From Thermoguttaceae bacterium (GTDB taxonomy: Bacteria > Planctomycetota > Planctomycetia > Pirellulales > Thermoguttaceae), in assembly GCA_017557195.1 (NCBI GenBank), contig JAFZAL010000234.1:1-45114 (forward strand): a stretch of 45,114 nucleotides of DNA, written 5' to 3'. Below the pieces are notes generated by a model. The model was not told the DNA's origin, ran no database searches, and saw only the letters and a program-made list of their open reading frames with translations. Below, in pieces: positions 17,408-26,076 of this stretch. Made by a program: the position numbers and the translations under genes. The first letter of the stretch is position 1. The number at the start of each line of letters is the position of its first letter.

Positions 17408-17517
17408 TGGGGAATAGGGAATAGGGAGTAGGGAATAGTTTGGGGTGGAGGGATAAGAGGGTGAAATAGTTAGAAGTGAGGAGTGAGGAGGGAGGAGTTG
17501 ACGCTTCGCGCTGATCG
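17408..17517. repeat. One-armed TAGGGAA run and TGAGGAG run with GC core
   Basis: GGGGAATAGGGAATAGGGAG and onwards (17408-17438), then GTGAGGAGTGAGGAGGGAGG and onwards (17475-17497), then the core GACGCTTCGCGCTGATC. No opposite arm is seen. Confidence 0.7.
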
Positions 17518-17803
17518 TAGTTTAAAAGTAAGCCATTCATATATGGATTTAACAGCTAAAACGCCCAAACTCGGTTTCTAAAGGCTTCCCCTTGAGCTAA
17601 TAAATCGCTGTTTTAGCAGTTTTTTTGAAAAAATTATTCACATCAAGACGTCATTATCCGTAATAAATGGAAACAATCGTTAAATCTACAGATTCTCTTT
17701 ACTGCAAAAAAGATTAAATCAACTCATACTTGGGGAACGGCTCCAATATATGCAGTTATACGTATTGGTTTTTAAACTATCTACTTTTTTTAATTATTAA
17801 ATT
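17518..17803. other. AT-rich spacer before the ankyrin gene
   Basis: Nothing gene-like is visible. A distant 8-bp pairing (GCTAAAAC 17555-17562 with GTTTTAGC 17610-17617) is followed by a T run and could be a weak terminator. No clear promoter or Shine-Dalgarno for the next gene was found. Confidence 0.4.
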
Positions 17804-18958
17804 ATGACTACGGAATCTCTTTTTGATGCAGTGGAAAACGACAATCTGGAACTGGTTGAAGAACTCCTGAAACAGGGCGCTGATATCAACGCCAAAGACA
17901 AGGACGGCAGAACTGTCTTGCATTGCGCCGCAAAAAGCGGAAATTTGGAACTTGTTGATTGGTTTGTTGAACAAGACGCAGACGTCAACGCAAAAGACGG
18001 CGCTGGAAAGTCGGTCTTGCATTACGCTGTTGACAGCGGAAATCTGGAGCTGGTTCAACAATTGGTTGATCAAGGCGCAGACGTCTGCGCAACAGACGAC
18101 AACGGCAAGACCGTTCTGCGTTTTGCCGTCTTGAACGGGTATCTGGAAATGGTTCAATGGCTGATTAAACAGGGCGCAAACGTCAACCAAAAAGACGACG
18201 ACGTTTTGGCAATATTGTATTGCGCCTTTCAAAGCGATATCATTGTTGAACGCGACGCTGACGTCAATAAAAATGGCAATCGCGACCAGATGGATTCGTT
18301 TAATGCAATCCAAAATATACGATGGGATTATATTCAACGCTTGGTTAAACAAGGCGTTGACGTCAACACAACAGTCAAAGACGGTAAAACGTTATTGCAT
18401 TTTGCCGCTCAAAGCGATAATGTGCAAGCGTTTCAATGGCTTATTACTCATGGCGCGGACGTCAACGCGAAAGACAATAAGGGGCGCTCCGTCTTGTTTA
18501 TTGCCTCCCAAAACAGAAGTTTGAAAACGCTTCAATGGCTGGTTGAACATGGCGCAGACGTTAATGCAAAAGACAACAAAGGTTGGACTGTCTTGCATTA
18601 TGCCGTCAAACATGAAGACAGGATCATGGTTAAATGCCTTGCTAAACTTGGCGCGGACTTCAACGCTAAAGACAAAAACGGTATGACCGTTCTGCTTAGC
18701 GCCGCCGAATGCGGGAATTCCGAACTGGTTAAACGCTTGGTTAAACATGGCGCGGACGTTAATACAAAAACCAGATGGGGTAAAACTGTCATGGATTACG
18801 CCGCCGATTCGGGAAAATGGGAGTTTATTCAATGGCTGGTTGAACATGGCGCAGACGTCAACGCCAAAAACAAATGGGGTGAGACGATCCTGGATCGCGC
18901 CATCGCAAGTAATAGCAGCCTGGTTCAATGGCTGACGAAGCATGGCGCTAAAGAATAA
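17804..18958 (+). CDS. Ankyrin-repeat protein
   Basis: A 384-residue protein made almost only of ~33-residue ankyrin units. About twelve units can be counted, most with the core pattern GxTxLHxAxxSGNLELVxxLV and the turn GADVNAKD. Units 5 and 6 (about residues 134-190) are decayed, having lost the TPLH-like start and part of the second helix. No signal peptide, membrane segment or fused enzyme domain is visible, so it is probably a cytoplasmic protein-binding scaffold. Such proteins are common in host-associated bacteria, but a role in host interaction is not shown here. The gene is more AT-rich than its neighbours, and AT-rich spacers lie around it. No Shine-Dalgarno precedes ATG 17804. Confidence 0.88.
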   Translation: MTTESLFDAVENDNLELVEELLKQGADINAKDKDGRTVLHCAAKSGNLELVDWFVEQDADVNAKDGAGKSVLHYAVDSGNLELVQQLVDQGADVCATDDNGKTVLRFAVLNGYLEMVQWLIKQGANVNQKDDDVLAILYCAFQSDIIVERDADVNKNGNRDQMDSFNAIQNIRWDYIQRLVKQGVDVNTTVKDGKTLLHFAAQSDNVQAFQWLITHGADVNAKDNKGRSVLFIASQNRSLKTLQWLVEHGADVNAKDNKGWTVLHYAVKHEDRIMVKCLAKLGADFNAKDKNGMTVLLSAAECGNSELVKRLVKHGADVNTKTRWGKTVMDYAADSGKWEFIQWLVEHGADVNAKNKWGETILDRAIASNSSLVQWLTKHGAKE

Positions 18959-18975
18959 ACGCCATTCCGTCATCG

Positions 18976-19018
18976 CTCCTGCGCGGACAACGTTTGTTTC
19001 TGCGTTGTCTGCGAGGAG
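18976..19018 (+). terminator. Hairpin downstream of the ankyrin gene
   Basis: CTCCTGCGCGGACAACG (18976-18992) pairs imperfectly with CGTTGTCTGCGAGGAG (19003-19018). No T run follows directly, so it may instead stabilise the mRNA 3' end. Confidence 0.4.
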
Positions 19019-19095
19019 TTCGCGTCCTCAGCGTTTAAAAAACATCTATTTTTGCAATCTAAGATTGATTACACCTACTCCTCTTGCTAAACTCC

Positions 19096-19124
19096 TTGAC
19101 ATTGACTTTTTCTTATGCTAAAAT
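19096..19124 (+). promoter_or_regulatory. Strong promoter for the carboxypeptidase operon
   Basis: A consensus TTGACA (19096-19101), a 17-bp spacer ending in TGC, then TAAAAT (19119-19124). The start point near 19131 coincides with the beginning of the AGCTA repeat, which would form the 5' leader. Confidence 0.75.
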
Positions 19125-19127
19125 GAA

Positions 19128-19236
19128 GCTACTAGCTATTAGCTGCTAGTTGTTAGCTTGGGTATTTGTGGTTCTCAGCGTTAAATTTTAAAGCTGGAAG
19201 CTAAAATCACAAAGCTAAAAGCTAGGAGCTAGAAGC
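19128..19236. repeat. AGCTA-family dispersed element, copy 2
   Basis: It matches 8398-8516 through both arms and the unique middle (TTCTCAGCGTT, TTTTAAAGCTGGAAG) at roughly 80-85% by eye. It lies in the leader of the carboxypeptidase gene, 47 bp before the start codon. Confidence 0.8.
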
Positions 19237-19283
19237 TCAATAACATAACGTACCCCAATAACCCTCAAACCCTTCCTGAAATC

Positions 19284-20552
19284 ATGAAACTGAAAAGAGA
19301 TTTCCTGTTTTTACTCATTGCAATTCTTTCATCTCTCCCGGTTCAGGCGGAAATTCGCGTCGACGCTGATTTCCCCGGCGGAAACGTCAAGGTCGAGTCT
19401 ATCGACCAGGACGCGAACGTGGTTTGCGTCCGACCTGACCTGCGCGATACGCCGAGAAACTATTTCTATTTTTACTTCCGGGTTACCGGAGCGGAAAATC
19501 AAACTGTTACATTCAAGTTCCCGGAAAAGTCCACGAATTTCGGCGCAGTCGGTCCGAACGTGAGCGTCGACGGCGGAAAGACGTGGCATTATCTCGGCGA
19601 AAAGGATTATTATGCCTCCGGGACAAAATTCCCCGCCGACCAGCACGAGTTTACGTGGACGTTCGGCCCCAACGACTCGGACGTCCGGTTTGCGTTCGGT
19701 ACGCCGTACACGCAGTCGAACTGGGACGAATTCATGGCTCAGTACCGCGCCCGGGAGGACGTCCGTTTTGAAACCCTCTGCCGCTCGCGATTGGACAAAC
19801 GCGACGTGGAACTCTTCCGCGTTCCGTATCTCGGGCAGGGGAAACCCCGGTTTTACCTCGCGTTTACCGCGCGCCATCACGCCTGCGAGTCCTCCGCCAG
19901 CCCGGTCATGGAAGGCATGATTTCGTTCTGTCTTTCCGACGCCCCGGAGGCGCAATGGCTTCGTCAAAACGCGGAAATTGTCTTCATCCCGTTCATGGAT
20001 AAAGACGGCGTTGAGGACGGAGATCAGGGCAAAAACCGCAGCCCGCACGACCATAACCGAGACTACGTTCAGGAACTGTACCCGTCCGTCAAGGCGTTTA
20101 AGGCGCTCATCGTAAAAGAATCCGAAGGGATTCCGCTCGTTTTTATGGATCTCCACGCTCCCAATATCCGCGGGGGCAACAACGAATTCTACTACTCCCA
20201 CGGTCCCATTGAGATGGAAAAAATGAACCCGATCTGGAACCGCTTCCGCGATAAACTGGCTGAAAACCAAAAAGACGGAACGCTGAAATACGAGCCCAAG
20301 CGTGACATTCCAGGCCGCAGTGACGGCAAATACAATTCGATCAGTACGTTCACCGGGAAAGACGGCAACCTGTCCTCCTCAAGAGTTTGGATTCAAAGCC
20401 GTCCCAACGTCTACTTCGCGAACTGCATGGAATTCGGCTATTCCCTGTGCGGCAACGCAACGATCACGCCGGTAACCGGTCGCGAACTGGGTCGAAACGT
20501 CATGAAAACTCTGGCGGAGATTCTTCAAGAAGATTCCTCGAAGGAACAGTGA
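19284..20552 (+). CDS. Secreted M14-family (AGBL/Nna1-like) zinc carboxypeptidase
   Basis: A 422-residue protein. Residues 1-22 are a signal peptide (FLFLLIAILSSLPVQA). Residues ~25-150 form a beta-rich domain like the N-terminal domain of cytosolic carboxypeptidases. The catalytic part shows the zinc motif HxxE (H199, E202 in ARHHACESSAS), the Asn-Arg substrate pair (N258, R259 in DHNRD), the third zinc ligand H291 in MDLHAPN, and the catalytic Glu E383 in CMEFGYS. All key residues are present. The family removes C-terminal amino acids from peptides or trims peptidoglycan peptides. A periplasmic or exported role in peptide use is likely (inference). The next gene follows after 62 bp and also encodes a secreted protein, so an operon is probable. 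Confidence 0.85.
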   Translation: MKLKRDFLFLLIAILSSLPVQAEIRVDADFPGGNVKVESIDQDANVVCVRPDLRDTPRNYFYFYFRVTGAENQTVTFKFPEKSTNFGAVGPNVSVDGGKTWHYLGEKDYYASGTKFPADQHEFTWTFGPNDSDVRFAFGTPYTQSNWDEFMAQYRAREDVRFETLCRSRLDKRDVELFRVPYLGQGKPRFYLAFTARHHACESSASPVMEGMISFCLSDAPEAQWLRQNAEIVFIPFMDKDGVEDGDQGKNRSPHDHNRDYVQELYPSVKAFKALIVKESEGIPLVFMDLHAPNIRGGNNEFYYSHGPIEMEKMNPIWNRFRDKLAENQKDGTLKYEPKRDIPGRSDGKYNSISTFTGKDGNLSSSRVWIQSRPNVYFANCMEFGYSLCGNATITPVTGRELGRNVMKTLAEILQEDSSKEQ

Positions 20553-20614
20553 GATTTCCTAAACGTCAGGACGGTCCCATCATTACAAAACCCATTTGAA
20601 ATTGATTTTACGCC

Positions 20615-21937
20615 ATGAAGACTTTCACCCCGTTTTTGCTTTTCCTTGTTGCCTTCGCATCTCCCCTTTTCGCGCAGACTCCGCTGGAGAAAGTCGCTGC
20701 TGCGTGCAAGATTTTCCCAACCTACGAGGCTGGCGTGAATAACGGCGCGATCGCTCCCATGGAGTACGCGATTTTTCAGATGAAGCCCGGCAGTGAGGAA
20801 ATGCTTGAGACGGAGAGAATGCTTCTTGCGGCGTTTCCGACCGCAACGCTCGACGGTCAGCGAACCATCGGGCGAATTCTCTACCCCATCGCCGGTACTG
20901 CGACGGTCGAAGCCCTCACCCCGTTTTTGACGTCCGACGCAAACAACGGCGAAACAGCTAAAATCGCCCAGATGCTTGTTTCTTTCGTGAAAAAGAATCA
21001 CGACTCGACCGTTCCCAAAGACGAGACGTTCACCGCCCCGTACCGTCACGGCGAGTTCTATCGGAACGACTTCACCCCTGAAACGGACGCTCAGCTTGCC
21101 GCCCGGCTGGAATCGGAAACCGCCGCGGTCCTGGCGTGCGCCGACGCTCAAAAGCGGCTGGAACTTCTTGAAAAAATGGGAACGTCTATTGAACGCGCGC
21201 CCTCGCCGCTGGAATGGTACAAAAAACTTCTCACCTCCCCAGACGTTACAACGCAGAAACAGGTCTGGGACTTGATGGGTCGTTACAGCCGAAAGGTGGA
21301 GTGCATGCGGTTTGCCGCCCAGGAGATGAAGCGCGATTCCAGAACCTCCGCCAACGCGGCTCTGGCTGCCGTCCGAATTGGAAACGTAAAACGGTTTTCC
21401 ATGCAAAACGAGGTTAGAGAGATTCTAACCGACGTTGAACAGAACTGCAAAAACGAAGACGTTCGCCTGCGCGCCTTGGCGGTGTTGCGTCAAATCGACA
21501 TCCGGCAAGGGGGCGTTTTCATGTGGCTTGCAACTCAGGCGCAGGAAACGCAGGACGACAACCCCGCGGCGTTTCCTGCTGAAAAGTGGTCGCCGCTGAT
21601 AGCGGGTCAGACGGTTTTGGGATGGGAGCTGGCAACGACGCGCCATTTCCCAAAAGGCTCTTTCCTCTACTTGCGAAACATCATAGAGTCGGAAACGGAC
21701 GTCAAGCTCAACGCGGAACTGACCTCGCCGGTTCCCGTTCGGTTCTGGCTCAACGGAAAGGTTATTTTCGAGAGTAAAACCGGCGGAGACAAACCGTTCG
21801 TCGTTCCTGTTACAATTAATAAAGGCAAGAATCCGGTTTACATTGAATTCCAGTCGCAGGGAGTTGCCTGCCCGTTCTCGCTGCGGTTCCTGGACCAAGG
21901 CGGCGCAGTCGCGCAAGGGCTGAATTTTACGCTGTAG
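20615..21937 (+). CDS. Secreted protein of unknown function, HEAT-like helices plus C-terminal beta domain
   Basis: A 440-residue protein with a clear signal peptide (FLLFLVAFASPLFAQ, cleavage near 20-21). Residues ~25-300 are helical, with HEAT-like repeat character (RALAVLRQIDIRQGG; ANAALAAVRIGNVKR). The last ~100 residues look like a beta-sandwich: PVRFWLNGKVIFESK, VVPVTINKGKNPVYIEF and a jelly-roll-like ending. Similar C-terminal modules, often seen in planctomycete secreted proteins, resemble carbohydrate-binding or PA14-like domains, but I cannot assign a family. No catalytic motif is evident. It is probably co-transcribed with the carboxypeptidase 62 bp upstream and followed by an AGCTA repeat that may end the transcript. 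Confidence 0.75.
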   Translation: MKTFTPFLLFLVAFASPLFAQTPLEKVAAACKIFPTYEAGVNNGAIAPMEYAIFQMKPGSEEMLETERMLLAAFPTATLDGQRTIGRILYPIAGTATVEALTPFLTSDANNGETAKIAQMLVSFVKKNHDSTVPKDETFTAPYRHGEFYRNDFTPETDAQLAARLESETAAVLACADAQKRLELLEKMGTSIERAPSPLEWYKKLLTSPDVTTQKQVWDLMGRYSRKVECMRFAAQEMKRDSRTSANAALAAVRIGNVKRFSMQNEVREILTDVEQNCKNEDVRLRALAVLRQIDIRQGGVFMWLATQAQETQDDNPAAFPAEKWSPLIAGQTVLGWELATTRHFPKGSFLYLRNIIESETDVKLNAELTSPVPVRFWLNGKVIFESKTGGDKPFVVPVTINKGKNPVYIEFQSQGVACPFSLRFLDQGGAVAQGLNFTL

Positions 21938-21944
21938 CTGTGAG

Positions 21945-22065
21945 AGAGCTATTAGCTTCTAGCATCTAGCTACTAGCTTTTGATATTAGCCTCTGACTTT
22001 AAAGCTATCAGCTTAGAACTTCAATTGTACAAGCTAAAAGCTAGTAGCTAATAGCTAGAGGTTTC
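21945..22065. repeat. AGCTA-family inverted element, divergent copy
   Basis: The left arm AGAGAGCTATTAGCTTCTAG and onwards (to ~21980) and the right arm AAGCTAAAAGCTAGTAGCTA and onwards (22029-22063) pair with each other. The centre differs from copies 1 and 2. It lies between convergent genes. Confidence 0.75.
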
Positions 22066-22095
22066 TCAGATACGGGCTTGTCGGATGAACCATTC

Positions 22096-23424
22096 TTATA
22101 GCGTCCACGGTGCGCGGCGAGGGCGGTCGAGCATAGCCTGAGCGACCGGGTCATTGAGGATGTTTTCCGTCTCCGGGTCAAAATGAATCGGGCGGTTGAG
22201 AAGCTGGGCGATGCGTCCTAAATGACCGATTGAGCAGACTCTGTGACACCGCTCAATGTTTCGGAACGGGATCTCCCTTGTGCGAACGCAGTGAAGGAAA
22301 TCGCCCATAATGCACGTTTCGCCTTCTGCGGCGAACATCGGCGAGTCCAGGTCGAGGTTCATAGACGGACGATGGAAAACCTCTCCCTTGTAATGCGGAA
22401 TCGGGATGTCTGGAACCGGGTATTTGCCGTTGACGATGTCTTCTTCGCAGAGTTTGCCGTCCTCTCCGCGCAGGCAGATTTCACCGCCGCCCCCGTCTCG
22501 CAGACCGTTTCGAAATCCGGGAACCGTGCCCCACGTTCCGCACGTATGCATGACGCAGCCGTTGGCGAACCGGTACGTCAGAAGACCGCTTTCGTCCAGA
22601 CTGGCGGGAATGATCTCGGTCGGGCCGGTATAGTCCAGCTCCATGGCGAACATCAACCCGCCGAAACAGTGAGAACCCCAACCGTTGGTCGAGCCGGTGA
22701 AGTCGAACCAGCCGTTCCCGCGGCCGCAAGTCAGATACGCCCGATTAAACGGACGCCACGGCGCCGGTCCGAGCCAGCGGTCCCAGTCCAGACCCTCGGG
22801 AATCGGCTCGGCTTTGAGCGCGCGGTCGGTAAAGTGCGGAAGCCCCGGATTCGCCCAGCCCTCACGGATCTCGCCGAGGTATCCGGCGCGGGCGATTTTG
22901 TGGAATTTGTGGTAGTCGTTCCAGACGCGCTGAGAGCCGCCGGAGAAAACGCGCCCGGTCTCGATGGCGGTCTGACGCATAAGCTGACCGTCGCGGACGG
23001 TGCACGTTTCGGGCTTCTCGCAGTAAACGTCCTTTCCGTGACGCATCGCGTCAATCGCCAGCCACGGATGCCAGTGTTCCGGCGTCCCGATATACACAGC
23101 GTCGTACCCGTCGGCGTGAGAAATCTCCTCGGAGTGTTGGAACTGCTTGCAGTCGCCGTTCCCGTACGCTTCGTCGACCATCTGCTTCGCTCGGGCGGCG
23201 TGACTTTCCATGACGTCGCAAACCGCCGCGATATGGCATTGGGGAAGCATCAAAAACGAGGACGTGTCCAGCCGACCCTGATTCCCCTGCCCGATCATTC
23301 CCAGAACGATTTTCTCGTTGGGCGAAACATGGCCGTCCGCCCCCAGTACGCGGGACGCGAGAACCAACGGCGCGGAAACAGCGGCGGCTTGAAGGAACGC
23401 GCGGCGATTAATTGAACGTTTCAT
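22096..23424 (-). CDS. Exported Gfo/Idh/MocA-family oxidoreductase (Tat substrate)
   Basis: A 442-residue protein. The Tat signal is NRRAFLQAAAVSAPLVLASR (residues 6-25). The Rossmann fold begins at residue ~38 with VLGMIGQGNQGR, and YIGTPEHWH and CEKPETC are the second NAD(P) and catalytic-lysine motifs. The C-terminal domain carries the long GGLMFAMELDY and GGGGEICLRG segments seen in the large planctomycete subfamily of Tat-exported Gfo/Idh proteins. Members oxidise or isomerise sugars and related polyols with tightly bound NAD(P). The substrate is unknown. A perfect consensus promoter lies upstream on the minus strand. The gene is monocistronic and converges with the carboxypeptidase operon. 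Confidence 0.9.
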   Translation of the reverse strand: MKRSINRRAFLQAAAVSAPLVLASRVLGADGHVSPNEKIVLGMIGQGNQGRLDTSSFLMLPQCHIAAVCDVMESHAARAKQMVDEAYGNGDCKQFQHSEEISHADGYDAVYIGTPEHWHPWLAIDAMRHGKDVYCEKPETCTVRDGQLMRQTAIETGRVFSGGSQRVWNDYHKFHKIARAGYLGEIREGWANPGLPHFTDRALKAEPIPEGLDWDRWLGPAPWRPFNRAYLTCGRGNGWFDFTGSTNGWGSHCFGGLMFAMELDYTGPTEIIPASLDESGLLTYRFANGCVMHTCGTWGTVPGFRNGLRDGGGGEICLRGEDGKLCEEDIVNGKYPVPDIPIPHYKGEVFHRPSMNLDLDSPMFAAEGETCIMGDFLHCVRTREIPFRNIERCHRVCSIGHLGRIAQLLNRPIHFDPETENILNDPVAQAMLDRPRRAPWTL

Positions 23425-23509
23425 GAATGCGAAAAAGGACGCGAAGTCCTGAAAAAATGGAACGAAATAACATGTCTTTGGCGTTTGGCGACGTCAACCA
23501 ACAACAAAA

Positions 23510-23538
23510 ATTATAACAAATAGATATTTAATTGTCAA
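23510..23538 (-). promoter_or_regulatory. Consensus promoter for the Gfo/Idh gene
   Basis: On the minus strand this reads TTGACA, 17 bp, TATAAT, with TGT before the -10 (extended -10). It is the best sigma-70-type promoter in the window. The leader would be about 79 nt. Confidence 0.8.
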
Positions 23539-23595
23539 GAAGTTATACAGAAAACCTTCTCGGGGCGCGAGCGAAGCTCGCCGAAGAATTTTAAG

Positions 23596-23651
23596 CCGCA
23601 AAGAACGCAAAGATCGCATAGCTATCTTTAAAACTTTGCGTACTTTGCGTG
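23596..23651. repeat. GCAAAGAAC-type inverted tandem repeat
   Basis: CCGCAAAGAACGCAAAGATC (left) and AACTTTGCGTACTTTGCGTG (right) are imperfect reverse complements built of 8-9-bp units. This is a further family in the region 23425-23688, which otherwise holds only the Gfo/Idh promoter and a GGCGCGAGCGAAGCTCGCC hairpin. Confidence 0.7.
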
Positions 23652-23688
23652 AGATTTTCCGGGGGCTTACGCACCCCGACTCGCCGGT

Positions 23689-24222
23689 CTACTTGTGCTC
23701 CCCAATTATCTTTTCCATCCAGATCATATCGTACCAGCGGTTGAACTTCCAGCCGCATTTATGGAAATGGGCGACTTTGACGTATCCGAGCCGTTCGTGG
23801 AACCGAACGCTATCCAGAGTCAGGTATTCGTCTTCCGGGTCGGGATAGGCGATGCAGGCGTTGAGGTTCAGAATTCCCTGCTGTTTGAGGGCGGATTCCA
23901 GACGCTCGTACAGCGCTCGACCGATTCCGCGCTGATGAAACCCCCGCTCTACGTAAATTGACGTCTCTGCTGAACGAAAGAAGGCGGCGCGGGGATGGAA
24001 CGGCCCGGCGTAGGCATATCCAATCAAGCGGTTATTGACCGTCGCGACAAAATACGGATACTGCTTGAGCGTCTTTTCCATCCGACGCTGGATTTCCTCT
24101 GCCGTCGGGGCGACATATTCAAAAGAAACCGCCGTCTGAGTTACGTACGGCGCGTAAATCGCCGCGATTGCTTCGGCGTCGTCGCAAACGGCAGGTCGAA
24201 TTGTCAAATCTGAAATGGACAT
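23689..24222 (-). CDS. GNAT-family N-acetyltransferase (PAT/MnaT-like)
   Basis: A 177-residue acetyl-CoA-dependent N-acetyltransferase of the phosphinothricin-acetyltransferase-like group. The start ISDLTIRPAVCDDAEAIAAI and IYAPYVTQTAVSFEY are typical. The acetyl-CoA loop is RGFHQRGIGRALYERL (Q/RxxGxG/A). HERLGYVKVAHFHKCGWKFN gives the usual C-terminal strand. Family substrates include L-amino acid analogues such as phosphinothricin and methionine sulfoximine. The actual substrate is not known. It lies 57 bp downstream of miaB on the same strand, so read-through transcription is possible. Confidence 0.88.
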   Translation of the reverse strand: MSISDLTIRPAVCDDAEAIAAIYAPYVTQTAVSFEYVAPTAEEIQRRMEKTLKQYPYFVATVNNRLIGYAYAGPFHPRAAFFRSAETSIYVERGFHQRGIGRALYERLESALKQQGILNLNACIAYPDPEDEYLTLDSVRFHERLGYVKVAHFHKCGWKFNRWYDMIWMEKIIGEHK

Positions 24223-24279
24223 CGTAGATTGTGGTATATACGCTGACAGGGCTGAAACAGCTTGAATTTCGCGCTATTA

Positions 24280-25695
24280 TCAGACCAGCTTTCCAAAGAG
24301 CGTAAAATTGCTTGCGCGGTCGACTTCGATTCTGACAATCTGACCGGCAAGGGATTCCGGTCCGTTAAAGACGCCGATGCGGTCGCAGGGCGTTCTGCCA
24401 GACATCTGGATTTGCTGATTCTCTCCGTCTGGCGCAATCAGTTTCAGTGCAGTTTTGCTGGGACCTTCGACGAGCAGTTCAACCGTCTTTCCAACGAATT
24501 TTTGGTTGTCCGCCAAGCTGATTTCGTTTTGAATGGCGAGCAGTTCGTTGTTGCGACGCCGTTTGACTTCGTCCGGGATGTCGTCCGCCCACGATTTGGC
24601 AGAAACCGTCCCCTCGCGGGGTGAGTACTTGAAAATATAGCTGTTTTTGAACCGCGCCCAGCGAACCAGGTCTGCCGTTTGCTGGAAATCGTCTTCCGTT
24701 TCGCCGCAAAAGCCGACAATAAAATCGCTGGTAATTGACGAGCCGGGAACGATAGAATAGATCGCGCTGACCATGTCTCGATACTGCTCAACCGTATATC
24801 CGCGGTTCATCTTTTTGAGCATGGCGTTTGACCCGCTCTGCGCCGGAATATGGAAATGCGGACACACAATCGGGATGTCGCGAACGGTTTCCAGCAACCG
24901 GGTATCGACGTGACTGGGGCTGCCGGTTACGAATCGCAACCGCTGCAAGCCGGGCAAGTCCGCCATCGCATAGAGGACGTCCGCCAACTGATACGTCTTG
25001 CCGTTTTCTTCGTACTTGTACGCATTGACGCGCTGTCCGAGAAGCATGATCTCTTTCACGCCGTTGTCGAGAAGCTGTTTGGCTTCGTCCAGAATTTTGC
25101 CAATCGGTCGGCTTTGCTGCGGTCCGCGAACGTACGGTACAATACAGTACGTACAGAAATTGTCACAGCCGAGCATGATTCTCAGCATCGCCTGAAATCG
25201 GGGAACGGGATCAGCGTCCGGCGAATGAACTTCGTCCAGCCCGGCAATGCGCTGCGGGTCGTACTGCTCAAACGTTGCGGCGACTTCATGCTGATCTTTC
25301 CCACGGCGATCTTCGGAGATAAGAATCTGCGGCGTCTGTCCTGATTTGATTTTTTCGATTAAATCGGGAATATGTGCGATTTTCCCCGGTCCGACAACGA
25401 GGTCAACGTGCGGACAGCGTTTAATAATTTGCTGAGCGTCTTTTTGAGCCATACACCCCATCACGCCGTAAATCCGTTCCGGATGAAAATCCTTGACGTT
25501 TTTCAGACGCCCGAGGGCGGAATAGATTTTGTCTTCCGCATGAGCGCGAACGGAACACGTATTGAACAACAGAATGTCCGCTTTTTTCGGGTCGGCAGCG
25601 GGCGTATAGCCATGCTGAACCAGCAAACCGGCAACCAGCTCGCTGTCCAGAACGTTCATTTGGCACCCGACCGTTTCGATATAAAAAGTTGTCAT
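24280..25695 (-). CDS. miaB: tRNA-2-methylthio-N6-dimethylallyladenosine synthase MiaB
   Basis: A 471-residue radical-SAM methylthiotransferase that modifies A37 of tRNAs reading UNN codons. The N-terminal UPF0004 domain supplies three cysteines for the auxiliary cluster (VGCQMN, NTCSVRAHAE, VMGCMAQ). The radical-SAM CxxxCxxC is GCDNFCTYCIVPYVRG. The C-terminal TRAM domain is residues ~395-470. A longer frame begins eight codons upstream in repeat sequence, so ATG 25695 (MTTFYIETVGC) is the likely start. There is no Shine-Dalgarno. A tRNA-Ala gene lies 155 bp upstream in the same direction, separated by a terminator and a composite repeat. Confidence 0.95.
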   Translation of the reverse strand: MTTFYIETVGCQMNVLDSELVAGLLVQHGYTPAADPKKADILLFNTCSVRAHAEDKIYSALGRLKNVKDFHPERIYGVMGCMAQKDAQQIIKRCPHVDLVVGPGKIAHIPDLIEKIKSGQTPQILISEDRRGKDQHEVAATFEQYDPQRIAGLDEVHSPDADPVPRFQAMLRIMLGCDNFCTYCIVPYVRGPQQSRPIGKILDEAKQLLDNGVKEIMLLGQRVNAYKYEENGKTYQLADVLYAMADLPGLQRLRFVTGSPSHVDTRLLETVRDIPIVCPHFHIPAQSGSNAMLKKMNRGYTVEQYRDMVSAIYSIVPGSSITSDFIVGFCGETEDDFQQTADLVRWARFKNSYIFKYSPREGTVSAKSWADDIPDEVKRRRNNELLAIQNEISLADNQKFVGKTVELLVEGPSKTALKLIAPDGENQQIQMSGRTPCDRIGVFNGPESLAGQIVRIEVDRASNFTLFGKLV

Positions 25696-25706
25696 GCGTG
25701 GGAAAA

Positions 25707-25798
25707 AGGCATTAGGCAATAGGCAATAGGCAGTAGTTTTAAGTGGTTAGTGGTTAGTATGATGAACGCTTTGCGTCCTTACCACTTACCACTTACGC
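25707..25798. repeat. Composite TAGGCAG and GGTTAGT element
   Basis: GGCATTAGGCAATAGGCAAT and onwards (25707-25736), then AAGTGGTTAGTGGTTAGT, the core GAACGCTTTGCGTCC (25763-25777) and the opposite arm TTACCACTTACCACTTA. It fills the gap between miaB and the tRNA terminator. Confidence 0.85.
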
Positions 25799-25811
25799 CT
25801 AAGATATAAAA

Positions 25812-25843
25812 AAACGTCTTGCAAGCCATCCTTGCAAAACGTT
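25812..25843 (-). terminator. Terminator of the tRNA-Ala gene
   Basis: Read on the minus strand, AACGTTTTGCAAG pairs with CTTGCAAGACGTT (one mismatch/wobble) and is followed by a T run. It starts 7 nt after the tRNA. Confidence 0.85.
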
Positions 25844-25849
25844 CTGAAA

Positions 25850-25922
25850 TGGACCTGAGGAGGCTCGAACCCCTGACCTCAACATTGCGAACGTTGCGCT
25901 CTCCCAACTGAGCTACAGGCCC
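25850..25922 (-). tRNA. tRNA-Ala (anticodon CGC)
   Basis: A 73-nt cloverleaf on the minus strand. The acceptor stem GGGCCTG/CAGGTCC contains the G3-U70 pair that identifies alanine tRNA. The D arm is GCTC/GAGC and the anticodon loop TTCGCAA gives anticodon CGC. The T arm is AGGGG-TTCGAGC-CTCCT and the discriminator base is A. CCA is not encoded, so it is added after transcription. It reads GCG codons. Confidence 0.95.
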
Positions 25923-25956
25923 ATTGCTTCGGCTTTTCAACCGATTTATGGAAAAC

Positions 25957-25984
25957 ATTCTACATTTTTTTCTCTGTCTGTCAA
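25957..25984 (-). promoter_or_regulatory. Promoter of the tRNA-Ala gene
   Basis: The minus strand reads TTGACA, 16 bp, TAGAAT. The start point would be about 28 nt before the mature 5' end. Confidence 0.7.
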
Positions 25985-26011
25985 GTACCCGCTTCCACAA
26001 GAACAATATTT

Positions 26012-26041
26012 TTGATATAATAATAGCAGATTGAATATAAT
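26012..26041 (+). promoter_or_regulatory. Promoter region of nadA
   Basis: TTGATA (26012-26017), 18 bp, then TATAAT (26036-26041). A second TATAAT overlaps the -35 at 26016-26021. Transcription would begin near 26048. Confidence 0.5.
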
Positions 26042-26076
26042 TGATTGTATTTTTGCAGCCAGGAGTATTTCCATCA

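Noticed and set aside
22243..23415. Plus-strand frame of 390 codons opposite the Gfo/Idh gene
   Set aside because: Antisense shadow; the minus strand carries the Tat signal and Rossmann motifs.
25850..25922. tRNA as an integration (att) site for a genomic island
   Set aside because: No integrase gene and no duplicated tRNA 3' end was noticed in the flanks.
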